Positions 45,549 through 58,053 of a stretch of DNA of 64,000 nt are shown in pieces. The stretch is from Plantago major (taxonomy: Eukaryota > Streptophyta > Magnoliopsida > Lamiales > Plantaginaceae): NCBI GenBank assembly GCA_026545765.1, contig CM048839.1, forward strand, positions 56,669,177 to 56,733,176. The letters are read 5' to 3'. Both the position numbers and the translations under genes were made by a program. Under the pieces are notes generated by a model. The model was not told the DNA's origin, did not search any database, and saw only the letters and a program-made list of their open reading frames with translations. Numbering within the stretch: position 1 is the first letter of the stretch; each line of letters begins with the position of its first letter.

Positions 45549-47118
45549 AAGAGGAAACAAGAAGAAATCTGAGTAGCCACCACTTCCACCACTAAGAATA
45601 AATGAGCCCTCCTCTATTCAGACTTCTCTACAGATAGTAGCTAACACTCAGCAACTTTCTGAAAGAAGAATAACAACAAGTACTAGGGCACATAAACCTC
45701 CAAGGGGTACCAAGGCCCCAAGGAGAAGACAAGTAAAAGGGATTGATGAGCCTTCTGAAGAAGAAGAAGAAGAAGAAGAAGAAGAAGAAGAAGAAGAAGA
45801 AGAAGGAAAAATCAAATCCCTGGGCAATGAAGAAGGCTGTAAATCTCCCACAAGAATTGATCTTGATGATGATGATGAAGAAACTGATGAAGATGAAGCT
45901 CCTCTTCACAAGAAAAGAAAAAGAGTTGATAGCCTATCTGAGCCCATAGTTGCAAAGCCTTTAGCAGCTAAAACACCCTCTGGAAATACCAAGTCTATCC
46001 AGGGTGGTTCTTCAAGCAATCCAATGGAAAATTCAAGGCAAAGGAGGAACAGACTAAGAGCAGAAACAAGAAAAAGTCATCTTCCCCTTAGGCCAGAAGA
46101 AGCCATGATTGAGTATGTGAAGACTGACAACAGCTCCTGCTCCTACAGGTGTATTCATCAGAGAAATGGATACTACATACTGGAACTCAAGCACTTGCTT
46201 GTAAATAAAAAAGAATTTCCAGTACCCATCCATCAACAACTCATGGCATGGAGAAAAGATAAGCCAATCTTGATCAACACCAATCATTTCAAAGCTTAGT
46301 TGGATTTTGAAGTTGTCAAGAGAGTTGAAGCCATGAGGAAGGACCTTACTGATGAGTGTCCTTATGGCAAACCTGATGATGTGCACAGAGTACCAAACCT
46401 CACTGGAACAGGCACAAGGCCAAGACTTGATGTGGAACCCTTTGAATCATTCTACATGACTGAAGATCAATACAAGGGTAATATCAGATATCTGAGGATC
46501 ATATATGAATACTTCAAGCTATCAGATATGAAAATAGAGCATGCCTGGAAATGGAAAAATTATATGTGGGTCAAACACTTTGCCAAGAAGAATCCCACCA
46601 AACCATACAGAGAAGTCTATGGATATGCCAGAGACACTGAGATGTTAGTCAGGACATTGCTCTTTGACTACTCAGATGACATTAAAAGATTTGGAGATAG
46701 GGAGTTTGCAAATTGTTCCATGGATCTGCTGAAGACTTGAATTTTTTTTTTTTTTTTTTGAAAACTTGAAGATTTTTGAAGACTTGAAGACTAGTTAATT
46801 AGGATGTTTACTTGGAGCTTGGTAACTCCTATTGTTCTAACTTAACTATGTATTTTGTATCTTGCTAATTGTACTGTAATTTGTTGTGAACTTTCCTTGA
46901 AACATATCTGATGAACCTACTCTCAGATATCAATCTATAAAAAGGATAACTTGTCAGCAAAGATCACACCTTGTGATTTGGTTGATGTTTACTTTCTCCA
47001 CTTAAATAAATGAATTGAAAAGATCATAAGAAATGATTAAGTGATGGATTGTTTTCTCTTTCAAGTTGTAATAGGTTTAAAAGATAGTCATCGTTGACTG
47101 ATCAAAAAGGGGGAAATT
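45549..47118 (+). mobile_element. Copia copy A, piece 3: accessory-gene C-terminal domain and 3' non-coding end
   Basis: This continues 13513 after element E and matches 37297-38812 of B. It contains a GAA microsatellite in the acidic segment, and from about 46024 the conserved C-terminal domain (IEYVKTDNSS, MAWRKDKPILIN, DECPYGKPDDVHRVPNL, YLRIIYEYFKLSD, FAKKNPTKPYREV). A polypurine tract AAAAAGGGGGAAATT lies at 47104-47118. A fossil with breaks, but the domain is easy to read. An oddity is a T run at 46742-46760 right after it, absent from B and C. Confidence 0.85.
45757..45805 (+). repeat. (GAA)n microsatellite in copy A
   Basis: About 16 GAA units code for a glutamate run in the accessory gene. 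B and C have far fewer units at the same place, so it expanded after insertion. Confidence 0.93.
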
Positions 47119-48650
47119 TGTAAGGAATATCTGTTTAGATTTTGATCAGCAACCTAATGACTTATCTTAGCTCAGAAAGGTAACTAGTACTCTTAGTTCA
47201 CTTGAACATTGTAAAAGAGGAAGTTCACTGAGTATGTTAGTCTAACAAATCTTGTATAGGATGTTAGGTCTCTGAATGTAATTTTTATATCCTTGAAGAA
47301 GACAAAAAAGAGGCATCCGGCAGAACAGTTCAACGTATTGAAGATTCGAAGACTGCACAAGATTGCTGAAGACTAAGGAGATTGGTCTCGTACGATACCT
47401 ACTTCCAGATACCTTGAAGAAACAAGTGTTTTTCAATAAATAAGTTTCACAAAAGATATCTGAGAACACAAGGTTACTGAGTGAGGAAAAGTGCCCACAG
47501 AAACAACGCTCAGATACCTTGGATAAAACTATGTTTCTGGGAAACAATGTTTCAATAGGTGTCTGGAGAAGTGAAGTTCTCTGTAAAAGAACATGCAATG
47601 CTTCAGAAAGCGTGCATAGTTCCGTTGGCAATACAGGATAAAAAAATAGTATAGTGCAATAAATGCACAGACAGAGACATCTGAGCAAAAGAGAAAATCT
47701 CTGAAAAGAACAATGTCTTCTACAGTACTATTTACAGATATCGATAGTTTGAATTTCATTGTGCCTAACGGATACTATTCAAACGGCATGATTTTCAACT
47801 ATAAATATCACCACTTAGAATGCTTGAAAACACACACAGAACTTACACATCTACGAACTTATTTATACAAGCATACAAGCCTTCAACCTACTTAGTCTCT
47901 ATCTGTGAAGGAGTTGAATTAAAAGATCAAGTATCTGAGATTCATTCTCTAGAACATTTAACATAGACTTGGGTCAGTGAAGAACATATCACCACACATT
48001 GTGAAGTGCATTAAGTGATTCTTGTTCTATAGAGTATTCCTACATAACTGAGAAAGTTATTAAGATTATCACCTGACAAACTACTTCAACCAACACCACA
48101 CACGGCGTGGAGTACAGGAAGTACTTAGTTTGGGAAATTAAGGAACAACTCCAAGGTTACTGAGCACAGGAAGTACTTAGTTTGGGAAACTAAGGAATAG
48201 CTCAAAGGTTTCTGAGTACAGGAAGTACTTGGCTGAGAAAACCGGGGAATAACTCAGGGGGAACACTTGGTTGGGAACCTAATGTAAAAGGGAATCAAGG
48301 GATAGGATTATTTTAAGGAGAACTCAATATCTATCTTAGTGAATTTCAAGTCCTGAGAAAGGGCGAGTGGATTAGTTGAGGGATTACGCCACCCTCAGAT
48401 ACCACTATAAAGATCTGTGTTATTTACTTTCTGCAACTTATTAATTGCTTTATTTACCTTGTTCAGTATTTACACACTTATATCTTACAAAGCACGTGCA
48501 CTTATCACATAGAAAGTCTTCCGCTCTATGAATATAAGTATCAGATATCTTCACACATATCTGACAAACTGTTTTATTGTCAAAAGTTTTAAAAGAATAT
48601 TCAACCCCCCCCCCCCCAAGTCTTTTACTTTGTCGTTATCTGGACCAACA
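47119..48650 (+). repeat. 3' LTR of copy A
   Basis: Runs from TGTAAGGAATATCTGTTTAG to TATCTGGACCAACA. It matches the element B LTRs but is clearly more diverged from them than they are from each other. One stretch near 48110-48230 carries an extra copy of the ACAGGAAGTACTTAGTTTGGG word. The host sequence from 48651 is a Helitron remnant. Confidence 0.9.
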
Positions 48651-50786
48651 ATTTTTAAGTACTTTTAATGAAACTAACATGGACTAATTTATAAATTATC
48701 AGGAGATGATGAATACGACATAGATCCCCATGATATAGTACTCGAGCAAAGAAATAGTAATTTCCACAGAATTTCAGAATTGCATCCATGTTACCTTCCG
48801 ATGCAGTATCCCCTACTTTTCCCATATGGTGAGGATGGATACCATACTGAAATATTGCACTCTGATAAGTCCAAAGGAGTAAGGCACACCATTACAATCA
48901 AGGAGTTCTTATCATTTAGGCTGTTTGATCGTGTTGATGAGGCTCAGACCATACTGCTTAGTAGAAAGTTATTTCAACAGCTTATAGTAGATGGTTATAT
49001 GATGATGGAATCATAGAGACTGTCTTTCCTCATGAGGAACCAACCGTTATTGTGGTCTGATAAGTATAGATCACTTGATGATGCCATTCGAACAGGTGAT
49101 ATTGATCCAGCCTATCCACATGGAAATGTTGGTAAATGCATTGTCCTGCCATCTTTTTTTTGTTGGAGGTCCTAGATATATGGTACAGAACTTCCAAGAC
49201 ACTATGGTCATATGCAAGAGTATATGATATCCTGAACTATTCATCACATTCACTTGCAATCCCAAATGGCATGAGATAACACACTTTGTCGAATCGATGG
49301 GTTTACGATCGGAGGATAGACCTGATGTTATGAGTCGCGTCTTTAAAATGAAGTTGGACCAGCTTATAAAAGACTTGAAGACAGAAAACGTTCTTGGCAA
49401 GGCAGCCGAAGGTAACTATCTATAAATATATTTTCTTTTTTTATTAATTTGTTAATCAAATAATGTCATAACTTGAATTTAATTGATTATTACTATATTA
49501 ATATTCTAGTCGTCTACACCATTGAATTTAAAAAACGTGGACTTCCTCATGTACATATACTGCAATGGGTTGATAGAGCGGATCGAAATATGTCTGCAAG
49601 TTCTATAGATGATTTCATCAGTGCTGAGATACCGGATAAGGATCTCAATCTGCTGCTGTACAAAGCTGTATCCGAGTACATGGTGCATGGTCCTTGCGGA
49701 CCATTGAATTCAACTTCACCTTGCATGCACGATAGCAAGAAATGCTCTCAGAAATTTCCAAAGTCATTTAATGAGCAGACTATATTTGATGGAAATGGCT
49801 ATCCTGTTTATAGGAGGCATGATATTGGTGCCACTATAGAGAAGAATGCCAATATCATTGATAACAGGTGCAATTTATAACTACTTATTAATATTTAAGT
49901 ATTAAATTATACTCCATTTATCTTTATCTAACTTTATTCACACGTGTATTTAGAAATAAATTTAGAAATAATAAGTTGTTTCACTATCCCTTAATAGGTT
50001 TATTGTTCCGTACAATCCCTTCTTGCTGATGAAGTACCGGGCTCACATAAATGTTGAATGGTGCAATAAGACAAATTCAATCAAGTATCTGTTCAAGTAT
50101 GTCAACAAGGGTGTAGATAGGATAGGCGCAAAATTAACAGTTGATAATGAGGTGAAGTATTATGTTGGCTGTCAGTACGTATCTGCATGTGAGGTTGTAT
50201 GGCGTATTATGGGTTATGATATCCATTACAGAGATCCGCCCGTTGAGCATTTATCATTCCATAAGGAACGTGAGCAGTCGGTCACATTCAAGGATGGTGA
50301 TCTCATAACAGATTTATTGGAGAAGCATACCGTTGTCGAGACAAAGTTCCTTAAATGGACGGAATTCAACAGACATCATCCTGAGGCACGTAAGTATCTA
50401 TATTCAGAGTTCCCCAGACATTACGTGTGGGATCGTACAAGCAAAATTTGGAGAGATAGGAAGGTTTTCAACAATAAAGTTGGAAGAATATACCATGTTC
50501 CAATTAAGACCGGTCCACTATATTTCATGCGTATAATGTTGAATCACATAAGGGGTGCCACTTGCTATGAGGATTTGCGGACCATGGATGGTGTTATTCA
50601 TCCAACATACCGTGATGCATGCTACGATTTGGGTCTACTCGATGACAACAAGGAATACATCCATTCTATTAAGGAAGCAAGTTTTTGGGGTTCCAGACGC
50701 TTCCTTTGACATTTGTTCTCCATGCTCCTCCAGTCTGATAGTATATGTCTAGGCATGTTCATGTTTGGGAGAATGCATGGAAGTAT
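48651..50786 (+). pseudogene. Helitron Rep gene remnant (Helitron_like_N and relaxase, no helicase)
   Basis: Helitron Rep nicks and joins DNA for rolling-circle transposition. Reading rightward from an intron end at 48702: DDEYDIDPHDIVLEQRNSN, LPMQYPLLFPYGEDGYH, ITIKEFLSFRLFDR, then a stop at 49014-49016 and frame changes between about 49150 and 49260, around FITFTCNPKWHEI. Two introns with GT-AG edges fit 49412-49509 and 49868-49997. Between them are VYTIEFKKRGLPHVHIL (the HUH motif, HVH at about 49550) and MVHGPCGP. The last exon has IKYLFKYVNKG with the paired tyrosines at 50086 and 50098, then YVSACEVVWRIMGYDI. The reading ends before any helicase motif, where the copy C LTR begins. Both key motifs are intact, but stops and frameshifts make it dead. 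It looks like the target into which copies A and C inserted. Confidence 0.88.
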
Positions 50787-52363
50787 TGTTGGTCCAGATA
50801 TCGACAAAGTAAAAGACTAGAGGGGGGGGGGGGGTGAATAGTCTTTTAAAACTTTTGGCGATAACATAGTTTCTCAGATATGTGTGAAGATATCTGATAC
50901 TTATATTCAGAGAGCAGAAGACTTTCTATGTGTTAAGTGCACATGCTTTGAAAGATATAAGTGTGTAAATACACAGCAAGGTAAATAAAGCAATTAATAA
51001 GTTGGATAAAGTAAATAACACAGATCTTTATAGTGGTATCTAAGGGTGGCGTAATCCCTCAACTAATCCACTCGCCCTTTCTCAGGACATGAAATTCACT
51101 AAGATAGATATTCAGTTCTCCTTACAATAATCCTATCCCTTGATTCCCTTTTACACTAGGTTCCCAACCAAGTGTTCCCCCTGAGTTATTCCCCAGCTTT
51201 CTCAGCCAAGTACATCCTGTACTCATAAACCTTTGAGCTATTCCTTAGTTTCCCAAACTAAGTACTTCCTGTGCTCAGTAACCTTGGAGTTGTTCCTTAG
51301 TTGCCCAAACTAAGTACTCCCTGTACTCCATGTCGTGTGTGGTGTTGGTTAAAGTAGTTTGTCAGGTGAGTAGTCTTCATAACTTTCTCCGTTATGTAGG
51401 AATACTCTATAGAACAAGAATCACTTAACACACTTCACAATGTGTGGTGATATGTTCTTCATTGACCCAAGTCTATGTTAAATGTTCTAGAGAATAAATC
51501 TCAGATACTTGATCTTTTGATTCAACTCTTTCACAGATACCAATGCTTGTTAAGGATCAGGACACTTAGAACTTTCGTGCTACTTAGAATTCAAGAGATT
51601 GGTCGCAACAGTAAGCTAGAGAATAAGTATGTTGAAGGCTTGTATGCTTGAATGAATAAGTCCGTATATGTGTGTTTCAAGCATTCTAAATGTTGATATG
51701 TATAGTCGAAAATCATGCCGTTTGGATAGTATCCGCTAAGCACAATGAAATTCAAACTATTGATATTTGTAAATAGTACTGCAGAAGACGTTGTCTCTTT
51801 TCAGAGATTTCCTCTTTTGTTCAGATGTCTCTGTCTACGCATTTATTGCACTGTACTATTTGTTTTGTCCTATAGTGCCAACAGAACTATGCACGCTTTC
51901 TGAAGCATTGCATGTCCATTTCCAAAGACCTTCACTTCTCCAGATACCTATTGAAACATTGTTTCTGATATGCGTTGTTTCTGTGGGCACTTTTCCTCAC
52001 TCAGTAACCTTATGTTCTCAGACATCTTTTGTGAAACTTGTTTATTGAAACACACTTTTTTCTTCAAGGTATCTGGAAGTAGGTATCTGAGGAGACCAAT
52101 CTCCTTAATCTTCAGCAATCTTGTGCAGTTTTCGAATCTTCAATGCGTTGAACTCTTCGGCCGGATGCCTCCTTTTTGGTCTTCTTCAAAGATATAAAAA
52201 TTACATTCAGAGACCTAACATCCTATACAAGATTTACTAGACTAACATACTCAGTAAAGTTCCTCTTTTACAATGTTCAAGTGAACTAAGAGTACTAGTT
52301 ACCTTTCTGAGCTTAGATAAGTGTTTAGGTTGTTGATCAAAATCTAAACAAATATTCCTAACA
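50787..52363 (-). repeat. 3' LTR of copy C (reversed)
   Basis: On the + strand it runs from TGTTGGTCCAGATATCGAC to AATATTCCTAACA, the reverse of the element B LTR. It includes a G tract at 50822-50834 equal to the C tract of the other copies, and the repeated GTACTTCCTGT words. Confidence 0.9.
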
Positions 52364-55352
52364 AATTTCCCCCTTTTTGATCAGTCAACGATGACTATCT
52401 TTAAAACCTATTACAACTTGGAAGAGGAAACAATCCATCACTTAATCATTTCTTATGATCTTTTCAATTCATTCAATTAAGTGCAGAAAGTAAACATCAA
52501 CCAAATCACAAGGTGTGATCTTTGCTGACAAGTTATCCTTTTTATAGATTGATATATGAAAGTAGGTTCATCAGATATATTACAAGGAAAGTTCATTCAT
52601 AACTTTTACAATGAATAAAACAAATTACAGTACAATCAGCAAGATACAAAATACATAGTTAAGTTAGAACAATAGGAGTAACCAAGCTCCAAGTAAACAT
52701 CCTAATTAACTAGTCTTCAAGTCTTCAAAAATCTTCAAGTTTTCAAAAAACTTCAAGTCTTCAGCATATCCATAGATCAATTTGCAAACTCCCTATCTCC
52801 AAATCTTTTAATGTCATCTGAGTAGTCAAAGAGCAAAGTCCTGACTAACATCTCAGTGTCTCTCGCATATCCACAGACTTCTCTGTATGATTTAGTGGGA
52901 TTCTTCTTGGCAAAGTGTTTGACCCACATATACTTTTCCCATTTCCAGGCATGCTCTATTTCGATATATGATAGCTTCAAGTATTCATATATGATCCTCA
53001 GATATCTGATGTCACCCTTTTATTGATCTTCAGTCATGTAGAATGACTCAAAGGGTTCCACAATAAGTCTTGGCCTTGTGCCTATTCCAGTGAGGTTTGG
53101 TACTCTATGCACATCATCAGGTTTGCCATAAGGACACTCATCAGTAAGGTCCTTCCTCATGGCTTCAACTCTCTTGAAAACTTCAAAATCCAACCAAGCT
53201 TTGACATGATTGGTGTTGATCAAGATTGTCTTATCTTTTCTCCATGCCATGAGTTGTTGATGGATGGGTACTGGAAATCCTTTTTCATTTACAAGGAAGG
53301 CTTGAGTTCCAGTATCCAGTATCCATTTCTCTGATTAATACACCTATAGGAGGAGGAACTGTTGTCAGTCTTCACATACTCAATCATGGCTTCTTCTGGC
53401 CTGAGTGGAAGATGACTTTTTCTTCTTTCTACTCTTCGTTTGTTCCTCCTTTGCCTTGAATTTTCCTTTGGATTGCTTGAAGAACCACCCTGGATAGACT
53501 TGGTATTTCCATAGGGTGTTTTAGCTGCTAAAGTCTTTGCAGCTATGGGCTCAGATAGGCTATCAACTCGTTTTCTTTTCCTGTGAAGAGGAGCTTCATC
53601 TTCATCAGTTTCTTCATCATCATCATCAAGATCAATTCTTGTGGGAGATTTGCAGCCTTCTTCATTGCCCAGGGATTTGATTTGTCCTTCTTCTTCTTCT
53701 TTAGAAGGCTCATCAATCCCTTTTACTTGTCTTCTCCTTGGGGCCTTGGTACCCTTTGGAGGTTTCTGTGCCCTGGCCCTTGTTGTTATTCTTCTTTCAT
53801 AAAGTTGCTGAGTGTTGGCTACTATCTGTAGAGTAGTCTGACTAGAGGAGGGCTCATTTATTCTTAGTGGTGGAAGTGGTGGCTGCTCAGATTTCTTCTT
53901 GTTTCCTCTTCCTTTCTGAGCACCAGATCCTTCCCCTTGTCCTTGATATTCTTCCCCCATAGTCATTGTTGACTGACTATGTATCACAAAGGAATATGAG
54001 AGTGACTCAAAATTCCCTTACAAATAGTTGTAGGCAGTAACCAACTTTTACAGTTCAGCCTTGAGCTCCTGATTGTGTTTGATAAGTCTTGCTTCCTTAT
54101 CAGTGAGCTCTGCCTAGCATCTGCTTTTCCAGCAGCATAGCTAGCCTCATTGAGGACTTTTTTAGCAAGATTATTGTCATCATCCCTCACCATGCCTAGG
54201 TCTCTCTGAGCAATGACCAAGCTTGTTGTTCTCTGAGTGCTTAACTCAGTGAACTTCTTCATTTCAGCAGGGACTGATGCAATCACTTCTTCATTTTGCT
54301 GAGACAACTCCTTTCCTAGAGTTGCCAGAACCTTGTATCTGGCCATGTAATCATGGGAGTTGAGATTTGGTGCCTTACTAAAGCTCTGAGGAGCAATCAG
54401 CTTTATCTTTAAGTGAGAAACTCCCAAATGATCATTGGCAAGATCTGCCAAGGTTCTGTCTTCTTCATCATCTGAGTCTTCATCCCAGTGATCTTCATCC
54501 TCTTGGGCATCTTCATCAATATATTGTAGCCCAGCAACCATCTCAAAGATTGACTTCTTTCCTTTTTTTGAGGAGGAGGATGGTACATTTTTTGGTAATG
54601 TAGCCTTAGCATCATGCTTGTCTTCAGATGCTTGCTGAGCATCTAATTCCTCAATAATTGCCTGAACGGCAAGCCGGAGTTCCTTAATTTCTACATAAGC
54701 TTCCATTTCCTTGACAGTAAGTTCTTCAATCTTTTGGAGCTTTGCTTTGGATTCGACTATCTTTTCTTCCAATTGAAGATTTAGCTATTGTTCTTCCTCC
54801 AACAGTTGTTTGAGTTGAGCAACTCTGGCTTATGCATCCAATATCTTCTGAGTGTTATCCTCAGAGTGCTCAATCACTTGTTCAGTAGTGTCTTTTTGTT
54901 GGGGACAGGGATGGGTAGATATCTGAGGAGATGGAGGAGGGGAATTCTATGAAGTCCTCTCAGTGTGCTTTTCAGCAACTGAGGCATTGTTTCCTTGTGC
55001 AATCCCTCCTGTCCCTGGTGCAGGGGCATCATCATCATCCTTCTTATCATCCTCATCCTTTTGATTGTCAGAAGGAGGTTCTTCATAATCATTTTCATCT
55101 GTCTCCTTCTCTTCTTCTCTTCAGATTGATCACTTCTGGAATAGTGATCATTTGCCCATTCACTTCCTCTTGCTCAAAGGGTATGATTTGTAGAGTCTTA
55201 GGCAAGCCTGACTTGACTGCCATTTGCATTCTGGTCTGACCATCTGCCTTTTCAAATGCTTGAATGAGCTTGTGTGCCACTTCCATGATGAAGTCCTTAT
55301 TCATAAAGTAGCAAAAGAGTATTGCTCTGTTGGGAACATTGAATGGACATAG
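52364..55352 (-). mobile_element. Copia copy C: accessory-gene 3' part, minus strand
   Basis: Reading leftward from 55352 to the polypurine tract at about 52380-52364, the modules are the same as in B: MNKDFIMEVAHKLIQ, VINL with acids, the Asp/Lys-rich stretch, helical segments (ELRLAVQAIIEELD), TQRTTSLVIAQRDLGM, the basic and glutamate-rich part, and the conserved C-terminal domain (about 53390-52777; IEYVKTDNSS, MAWRKDKTILIN, DECPYGKPDDVHRVPNL). It is cut at 55352 by element D; its upstream part must lie beyond the window. Fossil with several breaks. It is closer to copy A than to B in wording of the C-terminal domain. Confidence 0.86.
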
Positions 55353-56756
55353 TGTAGCAAATAAAATTACACAAATGAAATTTTATTGATATGATGAGTG
55401 CGGGTACAATTCTCTATTACAATCCTCTGATTCTAGTCTTCTAATGCGGCGGACTTGGATCTTCAAAGTCTTCGCTTTAGGATTTTATGACTTCAAGGTC
55501 GAGGAAACGATAATTCGGGAGCTTCTTGGCTTAATCTCGAATCAAATTGCGAACTTGGAGGTGTTTGAAGCGAACGATAACGAACTTCTTGAAGGATGGA
55601 TGAACTCCACGAAGAACGCTTCTAGAGCGTCACAGAATTTGGCCTTTGATCTTCTGTAGAGGAAGTTTGGCCTCCGGGAAATGTTTCTTCAAGAGCTTTT
55701 CAACTTGATCTTGAATATAACGTCGATTTTGGCTTGAATTTGATGAAGAACTTCAGAACTTTGTTCGGACTTCTTCATGGCTTTTGGATTTTGATCTTCG
55801 TGTAGAGGGAGTTTGGCCTTCGGAAACGTTTCTTCAAGGGCTTCTCAGCTTGATCTTGGATCGAACGTTGCTTTTGGCTTGAATTTGATGAAAAACTTCA
55901 AGAACTTTGTTCGGACTTCTTCATGGCTTTTGGATTTTGATCTTCGTGTAGAGGGAGTTTGGCCTTCGAAAACGTTTCTTCAAGGGCATCTCAGTTTGAT
56001 CTTGGATCGAACGTTGCTTTTGGCTTGAATTTGATGAAGAACTTCAAGAACTTTGTTTGGGCTTCTTCAGGACTTTTGGATTTTGATCTTCCTTTGCGGC
56101 GGTTGATCTTCCAATATCGTTTCTCCAAGTATGCGAGGACTTCTTCTTGGATCAAACGAAGGTTTTGCTTCAGTTGCCGGAAGAACTTCTTGAATGCTTC
56201 TTCGAACTTCAAAGCCGGATCTTGAGAGGATGATGAGAGGATTTGTGGGCACTTGCTCTTCACTTCTTCTCTTCTTCACTTCTTATCCTTCTTCCAATTT
56301 GATGGAAGACCTCTATTTATAGATGTGGAAGAGGGGTAAGGATGGAAATCCATTTTTTGAAGAGGGGTAAGGATGGAAATCCATTTTTTTAAAGCTTTTT
56401 CCTTTTCTTGAATAATTGCATCACATTTATGATGTATCGCGATCCCATTGGTTAAATGATCTCCTTCTTCATGTCTTGATTTTAATAGGAAGTATGCATT
56501 TTGACATCATCCTTTTAACGTGGCGACGTTTGATCGGCTTTAAACTTTTCGAGTATTCACATCGTTTTTAATGCAAAGTAATCGGAAATACTCCATATTT
56601 TGTACGTGGCGCAATTTCATAGGCCATAAATGGAGCGTATTAAAATCGATTAGTTTACCATACTATTTTGGAATAGAATTTGGTAAAATTCTAATTAAAT
56701 ACGGTATCAAATTTAATGATTTTAATAATTTATTCGACACATTTTGCATGTCTACA
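55353..56756 (-). repeat. 3' LTR of element D
   Basis: On the + strand it runs from TGTAGCAAATAAAATTAC to GCATGTCTACA. The minus strand has TATAAATA at 56321-56314. The purine tract GAGGGGCAATT (minus, about 56768-56757) lies right against its inner edge, which fixes the boundary. Direct repeats of 31 bp lie at 56327-56389. Confidence 0.85.
55684..56140. repeat. Three tandem units of about 146 bp in the LTR of element D
   Basis: TTTCTTCAAGRGC begins units at 55684, 55829 and 55975, and a partial fourth starts near 56120. Units share GGCTTGAATTTGATGAA and GGACTTCTTCATGGCTTTTG. The stretch 55440-55680 looks like an older, decayed unit. The repeats lie downstream of the LTR's TATA box on the minus strand, so they would be in transcribed leader or tail RNA. 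Confidence 0.88.
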
Positions 56757-57180
56757 AATTGCCCCTCGTGACGGTTCACGAATGACATCGTGGAGACGCA
56801 AGTCGGAGTGAATAAGTCACGACATGATTAATTTTGATTACACAAATTTTGTATGTGCGAAGATTGTTCAGGATTGTAGACGTCGTATCATCACTTCATT
56901 TGTGCTTGAAGAGTTGAATTTTTGAGCTAGAACAACTTGTAAATTTCATCATTTCAATGTTTAAATTGGTAAGCATGAGCCTCATCCTATTTAGCTAAAA
57001 TCATTACAATTTTAGTAGAGGGTAGTAGAGTATGCTGATGGAAACAATTTGCTTCTTTTTTTTTGACTTTCTTCATGCTTCTTCTGATGCCTACAATTCT
57101 GACAAATTGAACTGCAGCCTGAACCACCTTTCACGCCTCCTTTGCTCCTCACCCTTCAGTCCTTTCTTGCTTCCTAACGT
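56757..57180. other. Polypurine tract and upstream region of the antisense gene, element D
   Basis: The first dozen bases are the polypurine tract (on minus). The rest is AT-rich and has no gene. It would serve as promoter-proximal DNA for the + strand gene. Confidence 0.6.
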
Positions 57181-57188
57181 TATAAATA
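57181..57188 (+). promoter_or_regulatory. TATA box of the antisense gene in element D
   Basis: TATAAATA lies in CGTTATAAATACTAGTG, on the strand of the plant-mobile-domain gene and opposite to pol. A leader rich in CA and CT starts some 30 bases downstream, as in ordinary plant promoters. This suggests the gene has its own transcription start. Confidence 0.55.
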
Positions 57189-58053
57189 CTAGTGAAATAG
57201 CAACTAGCAGAGGCAACATTACTACCATTCATCTAAAAACTTACTCCCCCAATTCCCCTTATTAGCTTCAGCAATCAGCTAGCAAGAAGGAGGGACGGGC
57301 AATCAGCAGTGATCAAGAAGCAAAGCTTAACCCAAAAAAAAAAAAAAAAAACTATTCAACTCCGTTAAGAACCTTCTCTGATCCGAATCTTGTGTATGTT
57401 CTTCCCAGCCCACTGCGTATCATCTCCTCTGCTGCGACTAGAAGAAAAGACATGGAGTACGGAGAAAGGCAGGTGTTGTGGTCGACCGGTGGACTGACGA
57501 GGAGTGTGGCCAACTGGAGTCATGGAGATGTAGAATTTGCAGCAGCAAATCGGTGGAGATGGAGGCGCGATGGCAGACTGGAGGCACGCAGAGATGGTGG
57601 ACTGGAGGTGCGCAGAGATGGTGGCCATGGCAGACTGGAGGTGCGGCTCGATTTGGGGTGAAGGAGGACAGCCGTGCGTCCATGGTGAGGAGGCAGCGGC
57701 GTGAAGAAGAGGAGAGCAGGGGCGGTGATGGAGGCGAAGCGGTGGGGAGCAGCAGCGAGGAGAGTGACGGTGGAGGAGGCAGCAGCGAGAAGAGAAGAGG
57801 AGAGCAGGGGCGGCATGGCTGGAGAGGAGAGGAGCAGGGGCGGAGAGTAGAAGAAGAAGATGGAGCTGATGGTGTTAATTTGGGGATAATGAGGAAGAAT
57901 GGAAATTTTTAGGGATTTTATCCCTTTATATCATTCTTCTTCTTTTTTTTTTTTTTTTTACTTCAATCTTTTAATTCCCTCGTGTTACTTGCAGGAAATT
58001 GAGAATGGTGTTTTTTCTGAAAATTAATTGTATCTGCTACCCATAAGGAGTAT
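57189..58053 (+). other. Leader region of the antisense gene, element D
   Basis: The stretch has an A run (57333-57348), a GC-rich patch of GATGG, GGAGG and TGGAGGTGCG words (57450-57870), a T run (57945-57959) and an intron-like end TTACTTGCAG at about 57986-57995. Open frames in the GC-rich patch run on both strands with Arg-, Gly- and Ser-rich, low-complexity products, so I do not call them genes. The patch could be a first exon. Confidence 0.45.

Noticed and set aside
45743-45949. Lysine-run protein.
   Set aside because: It is an off-frame reading of the GAA microsatellite.
57392-57912. Arg/Gly-rich protein genes on either strand.
   Set aside because: Open frames run on both strands of a low-complexity GC-rich patch. 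No domain or codon signal supports one of them; it is kept as leader region.
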